64,000 nt of DNA from Acanthochromis polyacanthus. Its lineage: Eukaryota; Chordata; Actinopteri; Pomacentridae. The first letter of the stretch is position 1; the number at the start of each line of letters is the position of its first letter. Shown here one piece after another: positions 53,126 to 64,000 of the stretch. Below the pieces are notes generated by a model, which worked only from the letters and a program-made list of their open reading frames with translations, was not told the origin of the DNA and ran no database searches. Location of the stretch: contig NC_067116.1 of assembly GCF_021347895.1 (NCBI RefSeq), forward strand, positions 36,901,639 to 36,965,638, read 5' to 3'. Made by a program: the position numbers and the translations under genes.

Positions 53126-54351
53126 ATGGAAGTGGAGAACATGGAACCGGGACCGGACCAACCAGCCTCCCCCCAGATCATGCATGCAGTTTCCATACAT
53201 GGACAATTACTGGGCCAGCACAGCAAGACTCTGAAAGATCTGGTGGAAGCCGGCAATCACGTTACATCCCAGCTCCAGAATTTATCGGACCAGATGTCCC
53301 AGGTAGCCGCCGCACCCGCAGTACTGGATCGCCATAGCCAGGCTCTTCAAGAACTCGGGGCTTCCAGCCGCCTGTTATCAGACCAAATTGGAAACATCAA
53401 CACCCAGTTACAACAGATTACCACTGTGTTGACCCAGCTCTCCAGCTCACAGCCCCCTCTTGTCCTCCCACCGAATCCACCACCGCCGATCCCGGAAATG
53501 AATCCTTCACCGCCGGGAATATACCGAGAACCCAAGATACCTAAGCCAGAACGCTACGCTGGGGATCAGGGCGCGTGTGGAGACTTTTTAATGCAGGTAT
53601 CTTTAGTTTTCAGCTCACAGCCACAGACTTTCCGCACAGATGAGCAAAGGATCTCCTATACTCTGAGTTTGCTGACCGGAGCGGCGCTTCGGTGGGGATC
53701 GGCGGTGTGGCAGAACAAACGGCCTGCCTGCGCCTCATACACGGCTTTCACCGATGAGATGAAGCGAGCCTTTGATCATCCCGTTCGCGGCCCCGATGCC
53801 ATGAAGAGACTGGGGAACCTGTACCAAGGAGGACTGAGTGTAGCAGAGTATGCCGTGGAATTCAGGACGCTAGCGGCTCAAGTGGATTGGAATGATTCAG
53901 CCCTTCGATTCCAGTTCCTTCGAGGGTTAAGCGAGGAATTAAAAGACGAAATGGCCCGTCGAGACGAGGCGGCAGACCTGAATACTCTCATAGATCAGGC
54001 GATCATTCAGGACAACAGACTGCGCGAAAGAGAGAGAAGAAACTCACCAGCTCTCAGGTTCCTCGCTTTCCCCACCCAGTCCAGCCCCGTCCCGGTCCTC
54101 GGCCAAGCGGCTCAAGTTCCGCTGGGTCCCAGAACTCGTCTTCACGTACGTATCCCTCAGTCCAGTTGTCCCCGACGCCTGGGGAGGAGCCCATGCAGCT
54201 AGGTCGGGCTAGCCTCACCCCGGAAGAACGAGCAGAGCGACTGAAACAAGGAGCCTGCTTCTATTGTGGTGTACGAGGACACCTGGTGGCAAATTGCCCG
54301 ACCAAGCCGGGAAACGGCTCGGCTCACCACGGTCTGGGGAGATCCGGGTGA
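53126..54351 (+). CDS. Gypsy gag: capsid region and CCHC zinc knuckle, one frame break
   Basis: The first frame starts at ATG 53126, only 17 bp after the LTR, and runs 358 codons to 54202. Residues 20-110 look coiled-coil-like ([20 protein letters not shown]); residues about 120-300 are the retrotransposon gag capsid region ([20 protein letters not shown]). The zinc knuckle [14 protein letters not shown] lies in another frame (open to 54351), so an indel near 54050 breaks gag. The knuckle frame overlaps the pol frame from 54264 in the -1 register, the usual gag-pol arrangement. Structural protein of virus-like particles. Confidence 0.85.
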
Positions 54352-57300
54352 GCCAAGTTTCAGTTTCCTCTCCACCGACCAACCTCCGGGTGTCAGCCTC
54401 ACTTCGGTGGGGAAGACACCAGTCCATAGTCGAAGCACTGGTGGATTCTGGCGCTGAGGGTAATTTTATTGACGCAGCCCTAGTTAGCCAGTTGGATTTG
54501 CCAACAGAGCCTATTAATCCACCGCTAAGCGTCCTGTCGCTTAACGGTCGCCGTCTAGCTCGGGTTAGCTCGCAAACGGGTCCAGTCTCGCTTAGAATCT
54601 CGGGTAATCATGTTGAATCCCTCAGTTTCCGCATTATGCCAAGTCTGAATTCTCCGGTGGTCCTGGGTTATCCATGGCTTAGCTTGCATAACCCACAGAT
54701 TGACTGGAGATTAGGGAAAATTCTAACGTGGCACACAGACTGCCATGCTTCATGTCTGGTGTCAGCCCAAGCTCCAGGTCGCTCTCGTCTCAAAGAATCC
54801 ATTTCACCTCCTGATCTGACCTCCGTACCCGCCGAATATCACAATTTAGCATCAGTTTTCGACAAGGACCGCGCCATGTCTCTGCCTCCTCACAGACCTT
54901 ACGATTGCGCCATAGACCTCTTGCCAGGGGCTCCCTTACCTAGCGGAAGACTGTACAACCTTTCGAGACCTGAAAAATCCGCTATGGAGACTTACATTAA
55001 AGACTCTTTGGCTGCTGGTCTGATTCGTCCGTCCACTTCTCCAGTCGGAGCTGGTACCTTCTTCGTGGGGAAGAAGGACGGAGGTCTCAGACCTTGTGTA
55101 GATTACAAGAAACTAAATGATATCACGGTCCGTAACAAATATTCTCTCCCTCTCTTAGACTCAGCATTCACTCCTCTGCATGGTGCCTCAGTGTTTACTA
55201 AGTTGGATCTTAGAAATGCTTACCACCTGGTGCGGATACGGGAGGGGGACGAGTGGAAGACGGCCTTCAACACTCCTTTTGGACATTATGAGTATCGAGT
55301 CATGCCATTCGGATTAATGAATGCCCCGGCCGTCTTCCAACACCTTATCAACGACGTACTGCGGGACTTCCTGAACCGGTTCGTCTTCGTGTACCTTGAT
55401 GACATCCTGGTCTTCTCCCGCGACCTGGAGGAGCACCGTCGACACGTGAGAAAGGTTCTCGAGCGATTGCTCGAGAACCGCCTCTTTGTAAAAGCTGAGA
55501 AGTGTGTGTTTCATGTGTCGGCGGTGTCCTTCTTAGGTTACATCATCTCCGCGGGGGAGGTCGGGATGGATCCAGCCAAAGTTGCGGCGGTGGTGGATTG
55601 GCCGGAGCCCGGGGACCGCAAGCAGCTTCAGCGGTTCCTGGGCTTCGCCAATTTCTACCGTCGCTTCATCTGTAATTACAGTCAGATCGCGTCTCCTCTC
55701 ACTGCACTCACGTCCGCTACCCGTCCGTTCGTTTGGTCTTCTGAAGCCAATGACGCCTTCCTGAAACTGAAATCCCTGTTTGTCTCTTCTCCTGTCCTAG
55801 TTCAGCCAGACCCATCCCGGCAGTTTATCGTGGAGGTCGACGCCTCGGACACCGGAGTAGGGGCGGTGCTGTCTCAGCGGGCCGGTGGAGATGGCAGGAT
55901 CCATCCTTGTGCCTTCTTTTCGCGCAAGCTGTCCCCAGCGGAAAAGAATTACGATGTTGGTAACCGTGAACTGCTGGCGGTAAAATTGGCGTTGGAAGAA
56001 TGGCGGCATTGGCTGGAGGGGGCCGAACTGCCATTCTTGGTCTGGACAGACCACAAGAACCTCCAGTATCTACAAACCGCCAAGAGACTAAACCCAAGAC
56101 AAGCCAGGTGGTCGTTGTTCTTTGACCGTTTTCAGTTTACCTTGGCCTATCGTCCGGGAACCCGCAATGGGAAACCAGACGCCCTGTCACGCATTAATTC
56201 CAGAGGGCAATCTTCAAAAACTCCTGAACCCATCCTGTCCCCTTGCCACCTGGCTTGCATCACCTGGAACATTGAATCCGTGGTTGAACGGGCTCGACGG
56301 AACCAAGTGTTTCCAGAAGCCGGTCCACCAGGAACTATGTTCGTTCCCGAAGCCGCCCGCTCTGAGGTCATGCAATGGGCTCACTCCAGTCGTTTGGCCT
56401 GCCACCCAGGGGAGCTTAGGACACTGTCGGTCCTGCAGCGGCGGTTCTGGTGGCCTACCATGGCTGGTGACAGTCGGCAATTTGTTTCTGCCTGCTCCGT
56501 CTGTGCCCAGAACAAGACCTCTACTCAGCCAGACCCCGGTCTTCTTCATCCTTTGGCTATCCCACGACGACCATGGTCCCACATAGCCTTGGACTTTGTC
56601 ACTGGTTTGCCACCTTCACGCGGTCATACGGTCATATTATCAGTCATAGATCGTTTCTCTAAGTTTGCCCATTTAGTTCCCCTGAAGAAACTCCCATCAG
56701 CCAAGGACACTGCAGAACTTTTGGTTCATCACGTTTTCCGGGCCCATGGGATTCCCCGGGACATCGTTTCTGACCGGGGTCCTCAGTTTACTTCGGCTGT
56801 CTGGAAGGCCTTTTGCTTGGCTCTCGGGGCCACGGTTAGCTTGTCGTCTGGCTTCCATCCTCAGAGTAACGGCCAGACGGAGCGGCTGAACCAGTCCATG
56901 GAGGCCGCCCTTAGATGTATGTCGTCTAGGGAACCCGACTCCTGGACGGAACAGCTCCCCTGGGTGGAGTATGCTCATAACACCCTGCCCAGCGCCGCTA
57001 CCGGGATGTCACCCTTCCAGTGTGTTCACGGTTACCAACCTCCCTTGTTTCCGGACCTGGAAAAGGATATTGAAGTTCCTTCGGTCGAAGCTCATCTCCG
57101 CCGGTGCGCACGCACCTGGCGTCATGCACGCGCCGCTCTCCTCCGGGCATCGCGTCGGTCTCAGGACCAAGTCAACCGTCGTCGGTCCGAGGCGCCGACC
57201 TACTTCCCCGGTCAGCGTGTTTGGCTGCGAGCTCAACATCTTCCGCTTCGGGCCTCTCCCAGGAAACTCTCGCCTCGATTCGTCGGTCCCTTCACGATAT

Positions 57301-57755
57301 CCAGAATCATTAATCCTGTCTCTGTTCGGTTGGATCTGCCCTCGTCCATGAAGGTCCACCCCACCTTCCATGTGTCCCAGCTCAAGCCGGTTCGGGAAGC
57401 CCCGCTGGCCCCTCCCGTTCCCGTTCCCCCCCCCCTCGCATGCTGGACGGCGGCCCGGTTTACTCGGTTTCGCGCTTGCTGGGTGTCCGCCGCCGGGGTC
57501 GGGGTCTCCAGTACCTGGTGGACTGGGAGGGTTATGGTCCTGCGGACCGACAGTGGGTCCCTGTGGCCCGTATTTTGGACCCCTCCCTCATTCGGGATTT
57601 CCATCGTGCCCGTCCTGACGGGCCGTCTAGGACGCCGGGAGGCGTCCGTTGAGTGGGGGGTACTGTCAGGATTCTGTCCTGTCATGTCAGCCACGGACCG
57701 TTTTATTGTTTTTATGTTGTCCATGCCAAGCCTCAGGTCTGATTTTATCTGGTGA
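54264..57755 (+). CDS. Gypsy pol polyprotein: protease, RT, RNase H, integrase
   Basis: 1163 codons in one frame. Protease DSGAEGNFI near residue 63. Reverse transcriptase from about 250 with KLDLRNAYH and the catalytic YLDDIL. RNase H with [15 protein letters not shown]. Integrase with the zinc-binding H/C pattern (HPGELRTL...CSVCAQNK) and DDE residues in [17 protein letters not shown] and QTERLNQ. GPF.I...NPV.....LP and [11 protein letters not shown] follow. After this the frame runs past its natural end, because a C10 run (57426-57435) shifts the reading frame. The C-terminal chromodomain is found in another frame (57440-57652). Confidence 0.92.
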   Translation: MWCTRTPGGKLPDQAGKRLGSPRSGEIRVSQVSVSSPPTNLRVSASLRWGRHQSIVEALVDSGAEGNFIDAALVSQLDLPTEPINPPLSVLSLNGRRLARVSSQTGPVSLRISGNHVESLSFRIMPSLNSPVVLGYPWLSLHNPQIDWRLGKILTWHTDCHASCLVSAQAPGRSRLKESISPPDLTSVPAEYHNLASVFDKDRAMSLPPHRPYDCAIDLLPGAPLPSGRLYNLSRPEKSAMETYIKDSLAAGLIRPSTSPVGAGTFFVGKKDGGLRPCVDYKKLNDITVRNKYSLPLLDSAFTPLHGASVFTKLDLRNAYHLVRIREGDEWKTAFNTPFGHYEYRVMPFGLMNAPAVFQHLINDVLRDFLNRFVFVYLDDILVFSRDLEEHRRHVRKVLERLLENRLFVKAEKCVFHVSAVSFLGYIISAGEVGMDPAKVAAVVDWPEPGDRKQLQRFLGFANFYRRFICNYSQIASPLTALTSATRPFVWSSEANDAFLKLKSLFVSSPVLVQPDPSRQFIVEVDASDTGVGAVLSQRAGGDGRIHPCAFFSRKLSPAEKNYDVGNRELLAVKLALEEWRHWLEGAELPFLVWTDHKNLQYLQTAKRLNPRQARWSLFFDRFQFTLAYRPGTRNGKPDALSRINSRGQSSKTPEPILSPCHLACITWNIESVVERARRNQVFPEAGPPGTMFVPEAARSEVMQWAHSSRLACHPGELRTLSVLQRRFWWPTMAGDSRQFVSACSVCAQNKTSTQPDPGLLHPLAIPRRPWSHIALDFVTGLPPSRGHTVILSVIDRFSKFAHLVPLKKLPSAKDTAELLVHHVFRAHGIPRDIVSDRGPQFTSAVWKAFCLALGATVSLSSGFHPQSNGQTERLNQSMEAALRCMSSREPDSWTEQLPWVEYAHNTLPSAATGMSPFQCVHGYQPPLFPDLEKDIEVPSVEAHLRRCARTWRHARAALLRASRRSQDQVNRRRSEAPTYFPGQRVWLRAQHLPLRASPRKLSPRFVGPFTISRIINPVSVRLDLPSSMKVHPTFHVSQLKPVREAPLAPPVPVPPPLACWTAARFTRFRACWVSAAGVGVSSTWWTGRVMVLRTDSGSLWPVFWTPPSFGISIVPVLTGRLGRREASVEWGVLSGFCPVMSATDRFIVFMLSMPSLRSDFIW
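57440..57652 (+). CDS. Chromodomain at the C-terminus of Gypsy pol, out of frame
   Basis: 70 codons containing [20 protein letters not shown] then [14 protein letters not shown] and LIRDFH. This is a chromodomain of the kind chromoviruses attach to integrase to target chromatin. It follows the C10 run and is one frame away from the upstream pol. It ends in a stop just before the polypurine tract. Confidence 0.8.
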   Translation: MLDGGPVYSVSRLLGVRRRGRGLQYLVDWEGYGPADRQWVPVARILDPSLIRDFHRARPDGPSRTPGGVR

Positions 57756-58466
57756 TAATGCCATGTGTTTTATGTGTGTTTTGCTCTGGTCCATCTTTCC
57801 TTTCCGGCTCTTTCTCTCTGGAAACTAGGTCAGAGTAGCTCCAGCAGCAGCTGGAGCTACTCTCGTCGTTAAGCCAGCACTGGTCAGAGCAGCTGATCCT
57901 TATCCCTCATCAATCCATCCTTGACAATAAAAGACCGGTTCAGACGCCCATTTGACGCCGGATTGTTGTACTACTAACCCAGTTAGTTACTCTGCCAGCC
58001 AAACTAAGTTTTGAAACTTGTCTTAGTTATTGAACTTCTCTGAGGAGATTCCAAGAGATTAATCCTGTTGTCTTCCTTCATCAGCTTCAGCTGCTCAGAA
58101 CCTGGAGACCCGGAACCAGCCACAGCGTGGACCACTGCCTGAACAAAGACCACGAGCAATCCACGGGTCATCACGGCTCCGGACCACAGCCTGGACCACC
58201 GCAAGGATATCCCACAGCCAAGATCAAGCCAGAGCCACAGCCAAGAGGTCTCCACAGCCCAGACCAAGTCCGAATCTCCGCCAGAGCCACAGCCAAGAGG
58301 TCTCCACAGCCCAGACCAAGTCCGAATCTCCGCCAAGAACTCTCAACGCCACGACCCAAGCCCTGACCCACATGCAACACTCCATCCTCTACAATAAAAT
58401 CCTTCAACTAGATCCACTCCGGTTCTTGTTCTTGCACCGCTTCCTCCGACACAGCGTAACACTTCC

Positions 58467-60275
58467 TGCTACTCACTGTAAACACATGAACAGGAAACAT
58501 TGAGGACTTTAAGATAAATACTTTATACAATCATGAAATGCTATTTGACAAACAACTTTTCAGTGAATAAAGAGTGAAGTATTGAGATCTCTCCCTGGAA
58601 TGTTCCACCATCATCAATATGTAGACTCACCTCTGACCTGGCAGTTTTACAACCATTATTCTGAAACCTGGCAGTTTTACAACGATGAGGCATGTGAGTC
58701 TGGGGTCATTAACGGGTCATTAGCCATGTGACAATGTGAAAACACACATCTGAGACTTCAGTCAGTAAGAACTGCAAAAGCCTCTTACATGGTCTTCAAG
58801 AACCAAAATCAAATCCACGCATGCACATGGAGAACATGCAAACTCCATGCAGAAGGATCCCGGGAAGGCTGGGTAGAATTGGACCAGGCATCGTCTCCCT
58901 GCAAGGCGAAAGTCCTAACCACCACACCACTGTAAAGCCCCTCGCACAAACAAAATAATATAAAAATATGTTCTTGATACAACTTCTGTTCTCCAAGAAA
59001 ACTAAGGTGCAGCACATACACTCCCCTCCAAAAGTACTGGAACAGTGAGGCCAATTCCTTTATGTTTGCTGCAGACAGAAAACATTTGGGTTTGGCATCA
59101 AACGAGGAATCAGAGACAAGAGATCAACATTTCAGCTTTTATTTCCAGGTATTTACATCTGGATCTGATACACAACTTAGAAGATAGCATTACTTGTAAC
59201 GGAATACCACATTTTTAGGTGAGCAAAAGTATTGGAACAGATAGATTTAAAATACATTAAAGTGAATAAGACTTAATATGTTGTCGCATATCCTGTGCTT
59301 GCAGTAACTGCATCAAGCCTGTGGCCCACTGACATCACCAAACTTTTGAATTGTTCTTTTGTGATGCTTTTCCAGGCTTTCACTGCAGCCTCTTACAGTT
59401 GACGTTTGTTTTTAGAGGTTACTCCCTTCGGTCTCCTCTTTAGCAGGTAAAATGTAGTTCTGTAGACTTTAAGTCTGGAGCTTAATTTGGTCAGTCTAAA
59501 ACCTTCCACTTATTTGCCCTTGATGAACTACTTTGTTGTTTTGGCATTATGTTTTGTGTCATTATCTTGTGGCACGATGAAGGATCTCCTAGTCAGTTTG
59601 GCTGCATCTTTCTCGAAATTGGAGACTTTTTGGCTCTGGCTTGAGTTCAGCTGACCTGCTGACATTTTCTATGTGGTCGACCCAGCTAGCAAGAGGGTCT
59701 TCAACTGAAAACTCCTCTCTGTCGCACCCAAAGCCTGGACTTTCCCAGCACTTTTTTCAGAAATATGACCCATCTCTCAAGGACTGAAGCTGGCGAGAAA
59801 ACTTGCATGTCTCGGGCTGCATCAATACTCTCCTGGCATGGGAAATTCACAGACACAAGGGATGTGCTTTGTGTTGGTCCTTGTCATGCAAAGAGAAGCT
59901 GGACTTATGAGGACAGGTATGAACAGAAGATTTCTTCTTTGGTTTGGTGCTTATACCAACGTGAGACTCATGACTTACAGAAACTTGAAATCAGCGCACT
60001 ACAGACAGCCTCACTCATCAAAGTGGTCGCGATTACTAACACCAGAAGGGGCACTAATGCTAACTACAAGCTGGCAGTACCCTATGGAAAACTGAGAAAA
60101 CTAACAGTAGCAAGCTACCCTGTCTCAGAAGAAATTGATTCAGCAAAGTGAAGAGTGCAAGAACTGAGGGATGAAGATGCTTACATGTCTCACATATTTC
60201 CTCACAGATCATCTGTTGCAAAGGCTTAATAGAGGTGTCTTCAGTCAAGACAAGCAAGGAAGTGATATTAAATAG
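58467..60275. other. Spacer with duplicated CYP2 region, SINE fragment and Tc1/mariner-type fragment
   Basis: 58535-58780 continues the copy of 9885-10130 broken by the Gypsy element. 58813-58936 is a minus-strand SINE piece (GAGAACATGCAAACTCCATG). From 59019, CACTCCCCTCCAAAAGTACT opens a Tc1/mariner-type terminal repeat; AAAGTATTGGAACA recurs at 59226, and decayed, non-coding transposon sequence runs to about 59620. 59640-60150 is unrecognised. 60155-60265 matches paralogue A intron 4. Confidence 0.6.
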
Positions 60276-60372
60276 AAGGAGGACAAAGAAGCTGGTTTTG
60301 ATATCAGCAATTTGTGTTTTTGCACTGTGGACCTGTTTGGTGCTGGAACTGAGACTACTACCACTACTTTAC

Positions 60373-62701
60373 TGTCAGGATCCTCCTTTCACTCCCACCT
60401 GACATCCCTTAAACCCCATCCTGCCTTTTTCTCCTCATCTCTCCTGGTGCGTTTCTCCTGTTCTCTCTCTCTCTCCCCTGACAGATTTATGGGAGAGATG
60501 GAGGGAAGACCCCAAGGACTCCATCATAACCCTGGGTCGCAAGCTAGCCGGCCAGCGACCCTGGTTAGCCGGCCACTTACCGGACTACATCCACGAATTC
60601 CTGAATGCTCCCCTGACCGACCCGCCTGCTGACTCCCTTGTCAGCCAACCGGACCCTGTTTGTTCCCCCAGGCGTGGGGTCGGCCGCAAGGAGACCTGGC
60701 CGTAGGAGACGCGATGCCAGGAGGTGCCGTAGAACCCCGCCTCCAGTCCCTGAGGCCCTGTCCCCTGAGGACCCACCGGCTCAGGCCCTGTTCCCTGAGG
60801 ATTCACCGGGACTGACCCGGCCCCCTGTCAGGCCACTGACCTGGTCCCCGAAGTGGTCCCTCCTGTCTGTCCGGCCCCTGGGCCATCCTCCGGAGCAGTC
60901 CCTCCAACCTGTCTAGTCCTCGGACCATCCCCCGGAACGGTCCCTACTATATGTCCAGCCCCAGTCTGTCCTGTTCCCAGGCCGTCATCCGGAGCGGTCC
61001 CTCCTGTCCGTCCAGCCCCCGGGCCGTCTGCCGGAGCGGTTCCTCCTGTCCGGCCTCGAAGCCGTCCCCCTGAGCTGACCCTCCGTCCTGTCCATCCCCG
61101 GTCAGTCCGGCCTTCGGGTCGTCCCCCGGAACGGACCCTCTGGCCTGTCCATCCTCGGCCGGTCCAGCCTTCAGGCCGTCCTCCAGACGACCCCTCCAGC
61201 TAATTCAGTCCAATCTAGTCCAGTCCCGTCCAATCCAGTTCTACTTCACCCCAACATAGTCATTAATGCAAGCAGTTCAGCCCTCATCCTGTTCCAGTCC
61301 AGTCAGTTTCCCATTCCAGTCCAGTAGTTTCCCAGTCCAGTCCAGTCAGTTTCCCAGTCCAGTCCAGCCATTGTCCTAGTTGTTCTAGTCCAGGTCCAGC
61401 TCCAGTCCTTTCTGTCCCTCTGGTTCCTCCTGTCCTTCCAGTCCCTTCTCTCCCTCCTGTCCCTCCAGTTCCCCAATCCCTGTAAGTCCTTTTAAATCCT
61501 CTGTCCCTTTAGTCCCTTCAAGTTCCACTCTGAGCCCCTCCTGTCCTTTCAGTCCCTCCTGTCCTTTCAGTCCTTTCAGTCCCTCCAGTCCTTTCGATTC
61601 CCCTGGTTCCTCGTGTCCTTTCAGTCCTTCCAGCCTCTTCTGTCCCTCCAGCCTTCCAGTCCCTTCAGTCCTTCGGGTCCTTTCAGTCCCTCCCGTCCTT
61701 CCCTCCCGTACTTCCCTCCCGTCCTTTCCTCCCATCCTTTCAGTTCCTCCTGTCTTTCCAGTCCCTCCTGTCCCTCCCGTCCTTCCCTCCCGTCCCTCCT
61801 TTCCTCCTGTTCTATCGGTCCCTCCTGTCCTTTGAGTCCCTTGAAGTTCCCCTGGTTTCTGTGTGTGTCCTTGTCAGCTCCCTGGTCGCCCCATCGGTTC
61901 TCATCCTGTCTGGGTCAGTGGGGCGCCGGGAGGCGCCCGTTGAGGAGGGGGTACTGTCAGGATCCTCCTTTCACTCCCACCTGACATCCCTTAAACCCCA
62001 TCCTGCCTTTTTCTCCTCATCTCTCCTGGTGCGTTTCTCCTGTTGTCTCTCTCTCTCCCCTGACAGCAGAGCAGATGAGGGAGCAGCTGAAGCCATTCCT
62101 TCAATCAGCCACCTCCGCCAGAGTCTGAGCAGCTGACAATCGTCCTTCTCATTATACACTGACAATAAAGGACCGGCTCATCCTGCAACACCCTGCCAGA
62201 TCGTTAGACTCGACTCACCTAGTCAGTTGCCTTCTCGCCTTTTAGTTCTGCCGTGTAAGAAACAGACCTCTAACCCTGTTTTTCCTGTTCTCGCCAGAAT
62301 CTGCTGCTCCAGACTCCAGCCTGCTGTACATCACCGGTTTCCCTCCTGGACCCAACCTTTCCCCAGAACGATTACCGAACCATCCCGGTTCTGATCACTC
62401 CAGTTTGCCCTGCCTGCATCCTAGCTCTCCTGCTCCTTTTCCCCGCTTCCTCTCCAGCCGTCAGGGATCCCAAGATTACCCGGCGCCGCACTCTGCTTCC
62501 CCTCCCGGAACCACAACGGCCCCCCATCCCCGATCCCCGGCTGGAACTCTGCCTACCTGGTAACACTCCTCGCTTCCCCTGACAAGACCCCGGCTCTCCA
62601 CCTACCAGATCCACTCCCTCTCCGTACAATAAATCTCTTCCTTAACTGCATCTTGTCTCAACCATGTGCTCTCTGCTCGGGTTTCTTCCCGTTGTGTGAC
62701 A
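60373..62701 (+). mobile_element. Non-autonomous LTR element related to the Gypsy element
   Basis: The 3' LTR at 61956-62701 (746 bp) starts TGTCAGGATCC and ends GTGTGACA; AATAAA lies at 62629. The 5' end keeps only about 112 bp of LTR (60373-60484). The polypurine tract GAGGAGGGGGTAC lies before 61956. No gag, protease, RT or integrase is found in the 1.5-kb interior, which is proline-codon and pyrimidine rich. TTTAC flanks it at 60368-60372 and 62703-62707 (one T offset on the right). Confidence 0.8.
60840..61860. repeat. Proline-codon and pyrimidine-rich minisatellites inside the LTR element
   Basis: 60850-61195 repeats units such as GGAGCGGTCCCTCCTGTCCG (proline-rich in frame). 61220-61375 repeats CAGTCCAGTCAGTTTCCC. 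61430-61860 is about 9-bp-period GTCCCTCCT/GTCCTTTCA. The plus strand is nearly all C and T with few A over about 400 bp. Confidence 0.8.
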
Positions 62702-62732
62702 TTTTACGCTGGATAAGTACACAGTCCCAAAG

Positions 62733-63139
62733 GTACACAATCCACAGGTAACACTTAAACATGAAAATGAGATTATTACCAAAGAACATGTGAGAAATGC
62801 GTCAGAAATGACCGAATAGATATGGGCCACTGATAAGAACCTCTGTAATGACTTCTAATCTGGGACTCTGTTTTATAAGTTAATTATAACCCTTTCAAAT
62901 ATTGAGAAATACAAGACCGTGTCCTCTCATTCTTCACTGGTTATTCTGGGCTGATTATTCCTGTAGTCTGGGCAGTGTACAGAAATGAAGTCCAACATTA
63001 GTTATTCTTCTTCTGTCCACTTAAGCAAAATGTAACACCATACTGAGTAGTTATTCTGTAGACTTTCATTTCTTCCTGATTTTTTGTATGATTACCTACT
63101 GGAAATGTGTCCTTTTCAGTAAAGTGAAGCATATTTATA
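62733..63139. other. Intron 7 remnant of the CYP2 fragment
   Basis: Matches intron 7 of A, B and C (CACAATCCACAGGTAACACT, GTGTCCTTTTCAGTAAAGTG) and breaks off near 63130, where the upstream region of the next unit begins. Confidence 0.7.
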
Positions 63140-64000
63140 AAACTCACCAATTTATGTTGCATTAAGTCTTAAAGTCATGGATAACTAAGGGTGAGGCTTA
63201 CTTGACTGAATGGTGGGTGCCATCATGCACCATGACCCAGAAATGTTTACATGACGTGACTCAACTCCACTCACATGTTCCACCTCATAGTTAACTTTTG
63301 TATTAGTTCAGAGTTAGGAGGAATCCTGTCTGACCAGATGTGGGCTGTGGGTTTATTCATTCATTTGCAGGATTTGTTGATGTCATGTCCTTATTTTCAA
63401 TGATGTTGAGAGTCCATTAGAAACAGAATGAACAGGGCAACGATATGATTAACCTCAGATCACATTCTAAAGCAGCTACATTCAGGAACAGGGTAGTTTG
63501 TAATCATGGTTTTGAACTGATCCACAGACACTGCAGTTTAATAGTTTCAGTTTCAGTTGTAAAATGTTGTAGGAATGTGCAGCACAAAAACTAAAGCAAA
63601 ACATTTTTTAAGTGCATGTGTGTTATATCAGCAAATATCCTGTACACATAAGTCATTTATTTATTTATAGTGAATGCTAATATCGGGCACCTTGATCCTT
63701 CCTTTCCATTACTGATGTTATAAAATTCTCTTTGCTACAGGAGACAAAAACATTTTCCACCCTAGCAGCCTACCACAATGAGAATTTAAAGTGTTACTGA
63801 GGATTTAGACTGTGTGGTAAAGCAACTCTGGGATTTTTTTTCACTGTATTCTTCATTTTAATGACAGTATTTATCTGCCTGCATGTACGAACAAAGGTGA
63901 GGTGAAGTCACTTGAATGGGCAGATTAAGAGAGACTGGGAGGAGTCAGTTCATTTCACTGAACAACTTAAAAGGAACGAGTTTCCATTTACACATAGCAG
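63140..64000 (+). promoter_or_regulatory. Upstream region of a further CYP2 copy (D) just beyond the window
   Basis: Collinear with 22660-23522 and with 36490-39160 minus its insertions. It ends at TTTACACATAGCAG; in B and C the ATG follows 24 bp later. It lacks about 15 bp (CAGTATGTATAACAG) present in B and C after GTCACTT, and keeps the AGTTCA-N6-TGAACA palindrome at 63947-63964. Confidence 0.8.

Larger units (their letters stand above)
52311..58461 (+). mobile_element. Near-complete Ty3/Gypsy retrotransposon (chromodomain-bearing), very young
   Basis: Two 798-bp LTRs (52311-53108 and 57664-58461) start TGTCAGGATT and end GCGTAACA. Reading them against each other I noticed one difference (52857 G, 58210 C). 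CTTCC flanks the element on both sides (52306-52310 and 58462-58466). The polypurine tract GAGTGGGGGGTAC directly precedes the 3' LTR. The interior encodes gag and pol. Each LTR carries an internal tandem of about 54 bp (from 52890 and 52942). Confidence 0.95.
60276..62732 (+). pseudogene. CYP2 remnant: fused pieces of exons 6 and 7 split by an LTR element
   Basis: 60276-60372 is exon 6 ([28 protein letters not shown]) up to its TTTAC. 62708-62732 is the last part of exon 7 (LDKYTVPK), with its GTACAC donor and homologous intron 7 beyond. Between them lies an LTR element. All other exons are missing. Immediately left is intron 4 sequence, so exon 5 and intron 5 were also lost. Confidence 0.85.

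Noticed and set aside
59765..60151. 128-codon open frame
   Set aside because: No recognisable domain, no splice context, and its end overlaps duplicated CYP2 intron 4 sequence.
60638..61203. Proline-rich frames
   Set aside because: They are translations of a minisatellite inside a non-autonomous LTR element, with no domain or conserved start.

Overview
The window is vertebrate nuclear DNA, most likely from a percomorph-type ray-finned fish. Genes are split into short exons with GT-AG introns. The dominant gene family is fish cytochrome P450 family 2 (the CYP2J/2N/2P/2AD-like group), in its standard 9-exon layout with exon lengths of about 201-163-150-161-177-139-188-142-176 bp. The spacers are full of teleost-type transposons: Tc1-like elements, tRNA-headed SINEs with GGAT tails, LINEs, Ty3/Gypsy elements and MITEs. 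No bacterial-type operon, rRNA, real tRNA gene or CRISPR array was seen.

Layout. (1) 1-4004, minus: the 5' part (exons 1-6) of a CYP2 gene whose last exons lie left of the window. (2) 7371-9713, minus: a CYP2 pseudogene with only exons 2, 6, 7, 8 and 9. (3) 10751-19833, 23545-29154 and 39189-48098, plus: three tandem CYP2 paralogues (A, B, C), each with all nine exons recognisable, separated by duplicated spacers. (4) 48623-50475: a DNA transposon with 9-bp target duplications carrying three coding remnants. (5) 50830-52110 and 58467-58780: a rearranged copy of the region between pseudogene 2 and gene A, split by a very young Ty3/Gypsy chromovirus-type element at 52311-58461. (6) 60276-62732: a CYP2 remnant (fused pieces of exons 6 and 7) split by a non-autonomous LTR element. 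(7) 63140-64000: the upstream region of a further CYP2 copy whose ATG should lie about 24 bp beyond the window end.

Each of the three plus-strand paralogues carries exactly one single-base deletion in an exon: A in exon 8, just before the heme-cysteine loop; B and C in exon 2. As written, none encodes a complete P450. Two of the three lesions are in T runs, and the young Gypsy element also has single-base frame breaks, one at a C10 run. Uncorrected assembly indels are therefore a serious alternative to true pseudogenes.

The encoded enzymes would be ER-anchored, heme-thiolate monooxygenases fed electrons by NADPH-P450 reductase and acting on fatty acids or foreign compounds; this is family knowledge, and substrates cannot be read from the DNA. 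The paralogous spacers serve as built-in empty sites. They allow exact target duplications to be read for several insertions and show that B and C are closer to each other than either is to A (shared intron-3 SINE, shared GC splice donor, shared promoter type).
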